The notes beneath the pieces are model-generated. The model ran no database searches. It saw nothing but the letters and a program-made list of their open reading frames with translations, and had not been told where the DNA came from. A stretch of DNA of 64,000 nt from Palsa-1392 sp963819975 (GTDB lineage Bacteria; Verrucomicrobiota; Verrucomicrobiia; Chthoniobacterales; UBA10450), in NCBI GenBank assembly GCA_963819975.1, contig CAWFYE010000007.1:186001-250000 (forward strand). Direction: 5' to 3'. Made by a program: the position numbers and the translations under genes. Numbering within the stretch: position 1 is the stretch's first letter; each line of letters starts with the position of its first letter. Shown here piece by piece: positions 36,892 through 46,056 of the stretch.

Positions 36892-37548
36892 TCACCGGTG
36901 GCATGTGTAGCAATCCTCCAGGCCGGCGGTGCGAACGTGGTTCTGCTGGATCAGTTCTTTCCCGAATGCGATCTGGTTCGCGGGTGGGCGATAATTCATG
37001 TCCACGATTTTGTTCGGCGGACGCAGATATTTCTGCGGCGCACGATGGCAATCGAGACACCAGCGCATGTAGAGCTGCTGCGTCTTCCATGTCAGCGGCA
37101 TCTCGTTCACCTGCCCGTGGCAGGTGGCGCAGCCGACACCTTTGGCGACGTGAATGCTGTGATTGAAGTAGACGTAGTCGGGTAAATCGTGCACCCGGGT
37201 CCATTTAATCGGGCGTCCGGTCGCCCAGCTCTCGCGCACCGGCCGCAAGACGGGCGCATCCTTCCAAACCTGGGAGTGGCAGGTCATGCAGGTCTCCGTT
37301 GGCGGCACGCCGGCAAAGGAGGATTGCTCGACGCTGGTGTGGCAATAGCGGCAATCGATCCCGAGACCGCCGACATGATGCTGATGACTGAATGGTATTG
37401 GCTGATCGAGCGGCGAATCGACCTGCGTCCAGAAATCGGAGCGCGCGTAAGCAAAAATCGCGGCTGAGGCACCCAGCAAGAGCAGTGGCGCGCCAATGAT
37501 TAGCGCATGCGCGATCGAATTTGCTCGTCTCTCAAAAAGCTGTCCCAT
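36892..37548 (-). CDS. actA: Alternative complex III subunit ActA (pentaheme cytochrome c)
   Basis: The 218-residue protein has one N-terminal membrane helix (about 14-34) and five CxxCH heme sites: CRYCH, CMTCH, CATCH, CLDCH and CYTCH, the last at the extreme C-terminus. Extra histidines (FSHQHHVGG, FNHSIHVAKG) can serve as second axial ligands. It receives electrons from ActB. It is the first gene of a twelve-gene minus-strand operon running to ctaF. Confidence 0.95.
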   Translation of the reverse strand: MGQLFERRANSIAHALIIGAPLLLLGASAAIFAYARSDFWTQVDSPLDQPIPFSHQHHVGGLGIDCRYCHTSVEQSSFAGVPPTETCMTCHSQVWKDAPVLRPVRESWATGRPIKWTRVHDLPDYVYFNHSIHVAKGVGCATCHGQVNEMPLTWKTQQLYMRWCLDCHRAPQKYLRPPNKIVDMNYRPPANQIAFGKELIQQNHVRTAGLEDCYTCHR

Positions 37549-37840
37549 CCAATCTTAGTCTGATTCGCACGCGGCGAGACTTTTCCGCGTTTCATTTTCA
37601 GGTGGCGGTTGTCGTTGAGAGGCGCGACTGCCGTCCCTGACAAAGCGGACCCGTCGTCCCGGAAGTGCTTTCCACCCCGGGGAAAACGCAGGTCCGGTTG
37701 GTTATCGGTGGCGGCCGCTACGGAATTTTCGCAGCGCAGACTAGGACGCTCTCGCACTTCGCCGTCCGGATGGCGCATCGCGGCGGCCAAGGGTAGGGAA
37801 TTAGTGACCAAATTTGAATTGCCAAAGGATGGGCGTGCAC
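37549..37840. promoter_or_regulatory. Divergent intergenic region between act-cta operon and ASRT-like gene
   Basis: This 292-base region separates actA (minus) from the ASRT-like gene (plus) and should carry the promoters of both. The part nearest the plus gene is AT-richer (GAATTAGTGACCAAATTTGA around 37798). No operator, riboswitch or convincing -35/-10 pair was identified, and no iterated 9-mer is present. Confidence 0.4.
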
Positions 37841-38215
37841 ATGAACATCGGAAGAAAACACTGGGCAATTGCAGAGGGCTGGATCCCATCGTGGAGCCAC
37901 GGCCCCGAGCCAGAGATGTTGAGCCACGAAACGGCGTGTTTGCTCAACACCTCGAACTGGGACGCGGAGGTAAAAATCACCATTTTTTACACGGACCGCG
38001 ATCCAGTGGGGCCTTACCGAGTCACGGTGCCTGCGCGCCGCACAAAACATGTGCGTTACAACGATTTGAAGGATCCGGAGCCAATTCCGAAGGCAACAAA
38101 CTACGCCAGCACAATTGATTCCGACGTGCCGATCGTGGTGCAACACACCCGGCTGGATTCGCGGCAGGCGGAGAACGCGCTGGTCACAACAATGGCATTC
38201 GCGGGAGGAGAATAA
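37841..38215 (+). CDS. Sensory rhodopsin transducer-like protein (ASRT family)
   Basis: The 124-residue soluble protein closely follows the Anabaena sensory rhodopsin transducer family. Its phrases include GRKHWAIAEGWIPSWSHGPE, MLSHETACLLNTSNWDA, VGPYRVTVPARRTKHVRYND and PIVVQHTRLDSRQAENAL. In Anabaena the tetrameric protein binds the cytoplasmic face of a rhodopsin; homologues without a rhodopsin are common and of unknown role. No retinal protein gene is in this window. It is four bases upstream of a TPP-enzyme gene and probably co-transcribed, suggesting a metabolic-sensing or ligand-binding job (inference). ATG 37841 fits the family N-terminus. Confidence 0.9.
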   Translation: MNIGRKHWAIAEGWIPSWSHGPEPEMLSHETACLLNTSNWDAEVKITIFYTDRDPVGPYRVTVPARRTKHVRYNDLKDPEPIPKATNYASTIDSDVPIVVQHTRLDSRQAENALVTTMAFAGGE

Positions 38216-38219
38216 TTTT

Positions 38220-40010
38220 ATGGCTGAACTGGTAAGCGATTTCTTGATCAAACGAATCACCGAGTGGGGACTGCGACGCATCTACGGCTTCCCTGGGGAT
38301 GGCATTAACGGGATCATCGGCGCAATCGATCGCGCCGGGGACGCGGTCGATTACGTGCAGGTGCGACATGAAGAGATGGCGGCATTCATGGCCTGCGCTC
38401 ATGCCAAGTTCACCGGGGAATTGGGCATTTGTCTGGCCACCTCGGGTCCGGGCGCGATCCACCTTCTCAACGGCCTCTACGATGCAAAAATGGATCACCA
38501 GCCGGTCCTCGCGATCGTGGGCCAACAGGCGCGCGCCGCGCTGGGCGGCGATTACCAGCAGGAAGTCGATCTCATTACGCTCTTTAAAGATGTCGCGCAC
38601 GAGTATGTGCACATGGCCTCGACTCCGGCGCAGGTGCGGCATTTGGTCGATCGCTCCATTAGGATCGCGATCGCGGAGCGGACTGTGACCTGCATCATTT
38701 TGCCTAACGACCTCCAGGAAATGGAAGCGGTCGAGAAACCGCCGCGCAAACATGGCACGGTGCATTCGGGCCTCGGCTACTCGGCCCCGCGGGTCGTTCC
38801 GCGAGACCACGATTTACGACTGGCCGCGGAGGTTCTTAATTCCGGCGAGAGAGTTGCGATGCTGGTCGGAGCCGGCGCGTTGCAGGCGACCGATGAAGTG
38901 ATTGAAGTTGCCGACCTGCTCGGCGCGGGCGTGGCGAAGGCATTGTTAGGCAAGGCCGTTTTGCCCGATGCGTTGCCCTATTGCACGGGGCCAATCGGAC
39001 TGCTCGGGAGCAAGCCCAGTTGGGACATGATGTCGGAATGCGACACCCTGCTCATGGTTGGGTCGAGCTTTCCTTACTCAGAGTTTCTGCCCAAGGAAGG
39101 CCAGGCGCGCGGCGTCCAGATCGAACTGGATCCGAAAATGGTCAGCATTCGATACCCAATGGAGGTCAACCTGATCGGCGATAGCGCGGAGACGTTGCGC
39201 GCATTGCTGCCGTTGCTCGAGCGGAAGGGGGATCGCTCGTGGCGGCAGAGATTGGAAAAGGAGATCGAGGATTGGTGGAAGGTCCTCGAGGCGCGCGCCA
39301 TGAACAGCGCCAACCCGATCAACCCCGAGCGCGTCTTCTGGGAGCTTTCGCCGCGTCTGCCGGACAACTGCATTCTCGCTTCCGACTCCGGTTCTTCCGC
39401 CAACTGGTTTGCGCGCGACCTGAAAATCCGCCGTGGCATGATGGCTTCGCTTTCCGGAAATCTCGCCACCATGGGACCGGGGGTGCCGTATTCGGTCGCG
39501 GCGAAATTTGCCTGGCCCGATCACCCTGTGATCGCGCTGGTGGGCGACGGGGCGATGCTGATGAACGGCATCAATTCTCTGATCACCATCGCGCACTACT
39601 GGGAGGAGTGGAGCGATCCGCGCCTCATTATCATGGTGCTGGCCAATCGCGACCTGAATCAAGTGACGTGGGAACAGCGCGTCATGGCTGGAGATCCGAA
39701 ATACGTCGTTTCGCAAACTGTGCCGGAATTCGCTTTTGCCAATTACGCCGAGCTGCTTGGACTGCGCGGAATTCGGGTTGAAAAACCGGAGGACGTGGGG
39801 CCGGCCTGGGATCGTGCTTTGGGCGCGGATCGGCCAGTCGTTTACGAGGCTGTGACGGATCCGGAGGTGCCCACCCTGCCGCCACACATCACCTTTGAGC
39901 AGGCGAAGAAATTCACCGAGTCGATGCTCAAGGGCGATCCGGAGACGCCGAGCATGATCCGCGGCGCGTTCAAGGACGCGCTCGAAAGTTTCATCCCGCA
40001 CAACGCGTGA
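38220..40010 (+). CDS. Thiamine-pyrophosphate-requiring enzyme (pyruvate oxidase/acetolactate synthase family)
   Basis: The 596-residue protein has the three-domain layout of this family. The N-terminal PYR domain has the catalytic glutamate in VRHEEMAAFMACAHAK (E51 or E52) and ATSGPGAIHLLNGLYDAKMD. A central domain starts near RLAAEVLNSGERVAMLVGAG. The C-terminal PP domain carries the TPP/Mg motif ALVGDGAMLMNGINSL with ANRDLNQ. ATG 38220 follows a GGAGGAG Shine-Dalgarno at good spacing. The overall match is to the pyruvate-oxidase-like branch rather than to biosynthetic acetolactate synthase; the substrate is not certain. Confidence 0.92.
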   Translation: MAELVSDFLIKRITEWGLRRIYGFPGDGINGIIGAIDRAGDAVDYVQVRHEEMAAFMACAHAKFTGELGICLATSGPGAIHLLNGLYDAKMDHQPVLAIVGQQARAALGGDYQQEVDLITLFKDVAHEYVHMASTPAQVRHLVDRSIRIAIAERTVTCIILPNDLQEMEAVEKPPRKHGTVHSGLGYSAPRVVPRDHDLRLAAEVLNSGERVAMLVGAGALQATDEVIEVADLLGAGVAKALLGKAVLPDALPYCTGPIGLLGSKPSWDMMSECDTLLMVGSSFPYSEFLPKEGQARGVQIELDPKMVSIRYPMEVNLIGDSAETLRALLPLLERKGDRSWRQRLEKEIEDWWKVLEARAMNSANPINPERVFWELSPRLPDNCILASDSGSSANWFARDLKIRRGMMASLSGNLATMGPGVPYSVAAKFAWPDHPVIALVGDGAMLMNGINSLITIAHYWEEWSDPRLIIMVLANRDLNQVTWEQRVMAGDPKYVVSQTVPEFAFANYAELLGLRGIRVEKPEDVGPAWDRALGADRPVVYEAVTDPEVPTLPPHITFEQAKKFTESMLKGDPETPSMIRGAFKDALESFIPHNA

Positions 40011-40047
40011 GGGGGGGTGAGTTCTTGCCGCGGCACGGAATTCGATC

Positions 40048-40104
40048 GGGTAGCGCACGCGTCTCGCCTGCCGGTTGCGACATCGCGCCGCCACGAAATT
40101 TTCC
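40048..40104 (+). repeat. Interspersed repeat copy between TPP enzyme and enolase-family gene
   Basis: Reads GGGTAGCGCACGCGTCTCGC, CTGCCGGTTGCGACATCGCG and CCGCCACGAAATTTTCC. It is a diverged, plus-orientation copy of the element found at 27921, 33957 and 36790. Confidence 0.65.
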
Positions 40105-40162
40105 TCAGCCCTTCGTCCCCCGGAGAGTTCGCGATCACGCGGACGCCATCGCCAACCGGAAG

Positions 40163-41257
40163 ATGAACGCGACGCGCATCGAGAAACTCAGCGTCTCGGC
40201 CTATAAGATTCCCACCGATGAACCGGAATCCGACGGCACCTATCAATGGGACAGCACGACGATCGTGATCGTGGAAGCCGAAGCGGGCGATCAATGTTCG
40301 TTAGGCTACAGCTATGCGGATGAGGCGACCGCAAAACTGATCGATTCCAAACTGAAAGACGTCGTTGTCGGCCGCGACGCAATGTCGGTCAATGGTGTTT
40401 GGGTGGCGATGGTCGAGTCGATCCGTAACCTCGGCCACCCCGGCATCTGTGCGATGGCGATTTCGGCGGTCGATACCGCGCTCTGGGATCTAAAGGCTAA
40501 GTTGCTCGGCTTGTCTCTCGTTAGGCTATTCGGTCAGGTGCGTGAGGCGATGCCAATCTACGGCAGCGGCGGCTTCACCTCCTACTCGAACAGAAAGTTG
40601 CAGGAACAACTCGGTGGCTGGGTTGAACAAGGCATCCCGCGGGTGAAGATGAAAGTGGGCCGCGATGCGCACGCTGATCGCGGGCGCGTGGCGGCGGCGC
40701 GTGCTGCGATCGGCGATGAAATGCAACTCTTCGTCGATGCCAATGGTGCCTATTCACGCAAACAGGCGCTCGCGCTGGCCAACGCGTTTTCCGAGCTCGA
40801 GGTCAGTTGGTTTGAAGAACCGGTTTCATCCGATGACCTGGCTGGTCTGCGACTGCTGCGCGATGACGGGCCGCCCGGCATGGATATCGCCGCGGGCGAA
40901 TACGGCTACGACACCACCTACTTCAAGCGCATGCTCGAGGCGGGAGCGGTCGATGTGCTTCAGGCCGATGCGACGCGCTGCGGTGGCTTTACTGGATTTT
41001 TCCAGGCGGCGACACTCTGCGAAGCGCATCAGCTGCCGCTTTCGTCGCACTGTGCGCCGACCCTGCACCTGCACGCCGCCTGCGCCGCGCGCCCGTTCCG
41101 TCACGCGGAGTATTTTCACGATCACGTCCGGATCGAGCGCATGCTTTTCGACGGCGTGCCCGAACCGGTCGAGGGCGCGCTGCGGCCTGATCTCTCACGG
41201 CCTGGAATCGGACTGGAGCTCCGACACGCGCAGGCAAAGCAGTACCGGATTTTATGA
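40163..41257 (+). CDS. Enolase-superfamily enzyme (mandelate racemase/muconate lactonizing type)
   Basis: The 364-residue protein has the superfamily capping domain and barrel. The KxK base motif is at K162/K164 (RVKMKVGRD). Metal ligands are D192 (FVDANG), E218 (WFEEPV) and E246 (AAGEYGYD), with D269 (LQADATR) and H296 (LSSHCAPT) forming the second acid-base pair. This arrangement fits a sugar-acid dehydratase or racemase; the substrate is unknown. ATG 40163 excludes the repeat-derived upstream frame. It overlaps the DUF4396 gene by four bases. Two iterated 9-mers lie within it. Confidence 0.92.
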   Translation: MNATRIEKLSVSAYKIPTDEPESDGTYQWDSTTIVIVEAEAGDQCSLGYSYADEATAKLIDSKLKDVVVGRDAMSVNGVWVAMVESIRNLGHPGICAMAISAVDTALWDLKAKLLGLSLVRLFGQVREAMPIYGSGGFTSYSNRKLQEQLGGWVEQGIPRVKMKVGRDAHADRGRVAAARAAIGDEMQLFVDANGAYSRKQALALANAFSELEVSWFEEPVSSDDLAGLRLLRDDGPPGMDIAAGEYGYDTTYFKRMLEAGAVDVLQADATRCGGFTGFFQAATLCEAHQLPLSSHCAPTLHLHAACAARPFRHAEYFHDHVRIERMLFDGVPEPVEGALRPDLSRPGIGLELRHAQAKQYRIL

Positions 41258-41970
41258 GAACAGAAATTTCCTTGATGCCCGGTTGGCTCGTGATCACAGC
41301 GAGTGTCGCGCTCGTCCTGGCCGCGGCCTGCGCGCTCTGGATCGCGCTCGATCTGCTTACTGGGCACAGGCAACACATGTGGATCATGAATCTGGTCTGG
41401 CCGATCACGGGCTTGTACGCGGGACCGCTCGCGCTCGTGGCCTACTACAGGGTTGGCCGACTTTCATCGCACCGCGTGATGCAAGAAGCGAAAGCACAAG
41501 GCGAAAAGCCACCGGGCAAAGAAAAGCCATTCTGGCAAAAGGTCGCGCTCGGCTCGACCCACTGCGGGGCTGGCTGCACGCTGGCGGATATCGTCGGTGA
41601 ATGGGCGCTCTTCGCCTTTCCGCTCACGCTTTTCGGGATGAAGATCTACGGCGCCTGGGTGGTCGATTATTTTCTCGCTCTTCTCTTCGGCATCTTTTTC
41701 CAATATTTCACGATCGCGCCCATGCGTGGCCTTTCGTTAGGCGCGGGACTGCGAGCCGCGTTTAAAGCGGACGTGCTTTCGCTCACCGCCTGGCAGGTGG
41801 GGATGTATGGCTGGATGGCCATCGCCACCTTTTGGATCTTTGGCCACGAGCTGGAGAAAACAAACCCGGTCTTTTGGTTCATGATGCAGATCGCCATGCT
41901 GGCCGGCTTTGTCACCAGTTATCCGGTGAACTGGTGGTTAATCCGCGCGGGAATCAAGGAGGCGATGTGA
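41254..41970 (+). CDS. DUF4396 membrane protein
   Basis: The 238-residue integral membrane protein has about six helices. A DUF4396-like core runs LGSTHCGAGCTLADIVGEWA, FGIFFQYFTIAPMRGLS and FKADVLSLTAWQVGMYGWMA. The Cys/His pairs in STHCGAGC may bind metal or heme, which is inference. It is coupled to the enolase-superfamily gene by an ATGA overlap. An iterated 9-mer encodes S-L-G at 41734. Confidence 0.88.
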   Translation: MRTEISLMPGWLVITASVALVLAAACALWIALDLLTGHRQHMWIMNLVWPITGLYAGPLALVAYYRVGRLSSHRVMQEAKAQGEKPPGKEKPFWQKVALGSTHCGAGCTLADIVGEWALFAFPLTLFGMKIYGAWVVDYFLALLFGIFFQYFTIAPMRGLSLGAGLRAAFKADVLSLTAWQVGMYGWMAIATFWIFGHELEKTNPVFWFMMQIAMLAGFVTSYPVNWWLIRAGIKEAM

Positions 41971-42028
41971 ACCGCCAAAGCGTTGAAGCACTGGAACGGA
42001 TTGAGATTCAAAATCTAGAAGTTTAATT

Positions 42029-42271
42029 ATGAAAGCTACCCTTATCACTCGTCGCGCCATCGAACTGGTCGCGCTCATGCTAATCGGCGAAGGCATCATG
42101 GGATTGCTTAAGTCACGCGGCTATTCTCGCCTCTGGCGGTTGGGGCCTGCACTTCTGCGTTCGACGATGGAGGACTTGGCGGAGCATCCGAACATCGCTC
42201 GTTCGATCTACGGGGCGGAAGCAGCGATCGGCATCGCGCTGGCCTCGTTTCAAACCGGGGAGGCCGAATGA
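42029..42271 (+). CDS. Small hypothetical protein
   Basis: The 80-residue protein has a hydrophobic N-terminal segment (ELVALMLIGEGIMGLL) and a C-terminal Ala/Gly-rich segment (IYGAEAAIGIALASFQTG). It has no recognised family. Its TGA overlaps the ATG of the following dehydrogenase by four bases, which argues that it is a real, co-translated gene. Confidence 0.65.
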   Translation: MKATLITRRAIELVALMLIGEGIMGLLKSRGYSRLWRLGPALLRSTMEDLAEHPNIARSIYGAEAAIGIALASFQTGEAE

Positions 42272-45200
42272 GCGTGGCAGAACCTCCCGTGCGGCGCGTG
42301 TCTCCCCCCGCCGCCAGGGCGCCTCATTATGACGGGAATGGGGCGGACCTGGCCGACCATTTGCGGGCAAAAATCCGAGGCGAAGTGCGCTTTGACGATG
42401 GCAGTCGCGCGCTCTACGCGACCGATGGTTCGAACTATCGCGAGGTGCCGATCGGCGTCGTCATTCCCCGCGATGTAGAAGACGTCACCCAGATTATCCT
42501 GACCGCGAAGCGCCATGGCGCGCCCATCCTGTCGCGCGGCGGCGGCACGAGCCTGGCCGGACAATGCTGCAACGTCGCGGTCGTAATGAACATGTCGAAA
42601 TATTTTAACCAGCTCATCGCGATCGATCCGCAGAAACGATTAGCGAGGGCGCGGCCGGGAATTGTGCTCGATCGTGTGCGGGAGGCGGCGCAGACGCATG
42701 GGCTCACGTTTGGGCCCGACCCGGCCACGCATAACCACTGCACGATCGGCGGCATGATCGGGAATAACTCGTGCGGCGTTCACTCCGTTATGGCGCAATT
42801 TGCCGGGACGGGTGCACGCACCTCCGACAATCTCCGTGAACTGGAAATCTTCACCTACGATGGCGCGCGGATGCGGGTTGGCCCGACGAGCGAAGACGAG
42901 CTCGAAAGCATCATCCGCAACGGCGGGCCGCGCGGCGAGATTTACGAAAAGCTGAAAGCGCTGCGGGACAAATACGCGCCGCTCATTCGCGAGCGTTACC
43001 CGAAAATTCCGCGGCGCGTTTCGGGTTACAATCTCGACGATCTTTTGCCCGAGAAAGGGTTCCACGTCGCGCGGGCCCTGGCCGGCAGCGAAGGAACCTG
43101 TGTCACGATACTCGAAGCGACCCTGCATTTGATTCCGAATCCCAAGGCGCGTTCCCTTGTCGTCCTCGGCTATCCCGATGTGTTTCACGCGGCCGATCAT
43201 TGTCCCGAAATCATGCAGCATCAGCCAACTGGCCTGGAAGGGATGGACGACGAGCTGGTCGGGTTCATGAAAAAGCATCATTTGCATCCGGACGATTTGA
43301 AAATGCTCCCGCAAGGAAAGGGCTGGCTCCTGGTCGAGTTTGGCGGTGAGAGCAAGGAGGAAGCGGATACCAAGGCACGTGACTTGATGGCCGCGCTAAA
43401 AAAGCATGCGCGCCCTCCGGCGATGCATCTCTACGAGGATCCCGAAGAAGAACAGAAACTCTGGGAAGTGCGCGAGAGCGGGTTGGGCGCAACCGCGTTC
43501 GTGCCCGGACGATCAGATGCCTGGCCGGGCTGGGAGGATTCCTCCGTGCCGCCGGACAAGATCGGCGATTACCTGCGAGACCTGAAAAAGCTTTTCGCGC
43601 GCTTCGATTACGACGCTTCTGTTTACGGGCATTTCGGGCAGGGACTCGTGCATTGCCGAATCCCTTTTGAACTCAAAACGCACGATGGGATCGAGAAATT
43701 CCGGGAATTCCTGAATCACGCGGCGGACCTGGTGGTCAGCTACGGCGGCTCACTTTCCGGCGAACACGGCGACGGCCAGGCGCGCGCGGCTTTGCTCCCG
43801 AAGATGTATGGCGAGGAGCTGGTGCAGGCATTCCGCGAATTCAAATCAATCTGGGATCCGCACTGGAAAATGAACCCGGGCAAGATTGTGGACCCGAACC
43901 CTCCCACCGCAGAATTGCGGCTCGGGCAGGAATATCATCCACGCGAGCCGCAGACGTATTTCCAATTCCCGGATGACAAGGGTAGCTTCGCGCGAGCGAC
44001 TTTGCGTTGCGTGGGCGTAGGCAAATGCCGGCGTGACGAAGGGGGCACAATGTGTCCGAGCTACATGGTGACGCACGAGGAGAAAGACGCCACGCGCGGA
44101 CGGGCGCATTTGCTTTTCGAGATGTTGCGCGGCGAGGTCATTGGCAAGAACGGCTGGCGCGACGAAAACGTAAAGGACGCGCTCGATCTCTGTCTCGCGT
44201 GCAAGGGATGCAAGGGTGATTGCCCAGTGCATGTGGACATGGCGACTTACAAAGCCGAGTTCCTCGCCCATTACTACAAGGGGAGACTGCGACCGCTTTA
44301 CGCTTATGCCTTTGGCTTGATCCACATCGGCGCGCGTTTCGCCTCGCTCATGCCGCGGGTCGCGAACTTCTTCACCCAGGCGCCGATCGTGAGTGATTTG
44401 GTGAAGCTGGTCATCGGCGTCGCGCCGCAACGCCGCATGCCGCCCTTTGCCGATTACACTTTCAAGGATTGGTTCCGCCAACGCCGCCCGCGCAACCAGG
44501 ACAAGCCGCCGGTTATGCTCTGGCCTGATACCTTTAACAACTACTTTCATCCGCGCACCGCGGAGGCCGCGGTCGAGGTGCTGGAAGCAGCCGGTTTTCG
44601 TGTTCTCGTGCCGATGATGGACCTTTGCTGCGGTCGTCCGCTCTACGATTACGGCATGCTTGGAACGGCGCGGCGCTGGCTAAAGCAAATCCTCGTCGCG
44701 TTGCGCGAGGAAATTCGCAATGACATTCCGCTGGTAGGTTTGGAGCCGAGTTGTCTCGCGACGTTTCGCGATGAGCTGATCAATCTCTTCCCGCATGATC
44801 TGGATGCTCGCCGGCTGAGCCAAAATTCCTATCTGCTGAGCGAATTTCTCGACATGAAGGCAACCGACTTCGAACTGCCGAAGCTGAAGCGCAAAGCGCT
44901 CGTACACGGCCATTGCCATCACAAGGCGATCATGAAGATGAACAATGAAGCCAATGTTCTGAACAGGATGGGACTTGACTGTGAGATGCCCGATACGGGT
45001 TGCTGCGGTATGGCCGGCGCGTTCGGCTTTGAGCGGGAGCACTACGACATCTCGATCAAGTGCGGCGAGCGGGCTCTTCTTCCGGCTGTCCGACAAAGTG
45101 CCAGGGACACGATCCTGATCGCGGATGGTTTTAGTTGCCGCGAGCAGGTCCGGCAGACGACCGACCGGGTGCCGCTGCACTTGTCGCAGGTTCTCCAGAT

Positions 45201-45363
45201 GGCGCTGCGCGAAGGCGAACGCGGTGCGCGTGGTGATTATCCCGAATCGAATTACATCACGCCGACGCGGCCGCGGCCTTCACTCTTCGAAACCCTGACC
45301 GTTACCGCCGGAGTAGCATTTCTTGTCGGTGCGCTCTTTCGGGCATTGCGGCGTCGAAATTGA
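42268..45363 (+). CDS. FAD-linked oxidoreductase fused to FeS/CCG domains (glycolate/D-lactate dehydrogenase type)
   Basis: This is a 1031-residue fusion. An N-terminal PCMH-type FAD domain (about 60-280, with ILSRGGGTSLAGQCCN and IGGMIGNNSCGVHS) precedes an FAD-oxidase C-terminal domain (about 300-540, with GHFGQGLVHCRIP and GEHGDGQAR). Two [4Fe-4S] motifs follow (VGKCRRDEGGTMCPSYM; CLACKGCKGDCPVHVD), then two CCG heterodisulfide-reductase-type segments (DLCCGRPLYDYG; TGCCGMAGAFGFE) and HGHCHHKA. The family oxidises 2-hydroxyacids and feeds the quinone pool. A C-terminal hydrophobic stretch (TVTAGVAFLVGALFRAL) could touch the membrane. The exact substrate is unknown. Confidence 0.93.
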   Translation: MSVAEPPVRRVSPPAARAPHYDGNGADLADHLRAKIRGEVRFDDGSRALYATDGSNYREVPIGVVIPRDVEDVTQIILTAKRHGAPILSRGGGTSLAGQCCNVAVVMNMSKYFNQLIAIDPQKRLARARPGIVLDRVREAAQTHGLTFGPDPATHNHCTIGGMIGNNSCGVHSVMAQFAGTGARTSDNLRELEIFTYDGARMRVGPTSEDELESIIRNGGPRGEIYEKLKALRDKYAPLIRERYPKIPRRVSGYNLDDLLPEKGFHVARALAGSEGTCVTILEATLHLIPNPKARSLVVLGYPDVFHAADHCPEIMQHQPTGLEGMDDELVGFMKKHHLHPDDLKMLPQGKGWLLVEFGGESKEEADTKARDLMAALKKHARPPAMHLYEDPEEEQKLWEVRESGLGATAFVPGRSDAWPGWEDSSVPPDKIGDYLRDLKKLFARFDYDASVYGHFGQGLVHCRIPFELKTHDGIEKFREFLNHAADLVVSYGGSLSGEHGDGQARAALLPKMYGEELVQAFREFKSIWDPHWKMNPGKIVDPNPPTAELRLGQEYHPREPQTYFQFPDDKGSFARATLRCVGVGKCRRDEGGTMCPSYMVTHEEKDATRGRAHLLFEMLRGEVIGKNGWRDENVKDALDLCLACKGCKGDCPVHVDMATYKAEFLAHYYKGRLRPLYAYAFGLIHIGARFASLMPRVANFFTQAPIVSDLVKLVIGVAPQRRMPPFADYTFKDWFRQRRPRNQDKPPVMLWPDTFNNYFHPRTAEAAVEVLEAAGFRVLVPMMDLCCGRPLYDYGMLGTARRWLKQILVALREEIRNDIPLVGLEPSCLATFRDELINLFPHDLDARRLSQNSYLLSEFLDMKATDFELPKLKRKALVHGHCHHKAIMKMNNEANVLNRMGLDCEMPDTGCCGMAGAFGFEREHYDISIKCGERALLPAVRQSARDTILIADGFSCREQVRQTTDRVPLHLSQVLQMALREGERGARGDYPESNYITPTRPRPSLFETLTVTAGVAFLVGALFRALRRRN

Positions 45364-45390
45364 AGAGGAATTCCGGCTGCGAGCAATCGT

Positions 45391-46056
45391 TCACCCAAGA
45401 TCCTGAGCCGTGACCCAATCGAAGGCGAAGCGGATCAATTCGGGAGCGCCCTTCAAGCCGAGCTTGTCCTTTAGATTGGTGCGGTGACTGTCGATCGTCT
45501 TTTGACTGAGGTGCAGACGCTCCGCAATGTCTTTCGAGCTGAGTCCTTTTCCGAGCAGATTAAGAACCTCCAGTTCTCGGTCGGTTAGCTGGTTGATGGG
45601 CGAGCTGTATTTGCCGCCGTTGCCATGAAAATACTGGTGCAGGATGCCCTTCTTGATGGATTCGCTGACGAAGATTTCGCCCGCCAGCACGGTGCGCATG
45701 GCCTGCACGATCTGATCGCGGGCCGCGCGTTTCATCACGTAGCCCTTGGCGCCAGCCCGGAGCGCGCGCTCGGCATAGTGGGTTTCGTCATGCATGGAGA
45801 GGACGAGGATGGGCAGATCGGAATTGATCGCCTTCAAGTTCTTGATCAACTCGATGCCGTTGGTTCCCCCTAACGAAATGTCGACGACCGCCAGGTTGGG
45901 CTTGAGTTTCATGACCCGCTCTACCGCTTCTTCCGCACTGGCCACTTCACCACAAACGGTAAGGTCTTTCTCACGTTGAATGAGTTGCACCAGACCCTCG
46001 CGGACCACGGCGTGATCGTCGACCAGCAAAACGCGCGCTTTGGCCGATGCTTTCAT
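45391..46056 (-). CDS. NarL/FixJ-type response regulator
   Basis: The 221-residue regulator has a receiver domain (about 8-125) with acidic pocket LVDDH and phospho-acceptor D59 (LAVVDISLGG), and a LuxR-type HTH (about 155-215, LTDRELEVLNLLGKGLSSKD and LSQKTIDSHRTNLKDKLGL). It overlaps the histidine kinase gene by four bases, so the two form a cognate pair. The target promoters are unknown. An imperfect copy of the iterated 9-mer is at 45868. Confidence 0.95.
   Translation of the reverse strand: MKASAKARVLLVDDHAVVREGLVQLIQREKDLTVCGEVASAEEAVERVMKLKPNLAVVDISLGGTNGIELIKNLKAINSDLPILVLSMHDETHYAERALRAGAKGYVMKRAARDQIVQAMRTVLAGEIFVSESIKKGILHQYFHGNGGKYSSPINQLTDRELEVLNLLGKGLSSKDIAERLHLSQKTIDSHRTNLKDKLGLKGAPELIRFAFDWVTAQDLG

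Noticed and set aside
40007..40162. 52-residue extension of the enolase-superfamily protein
   Set aside because: It covers another repeat copy and overlaps the upstream stop; the family-like N-terminus starts at 40163.
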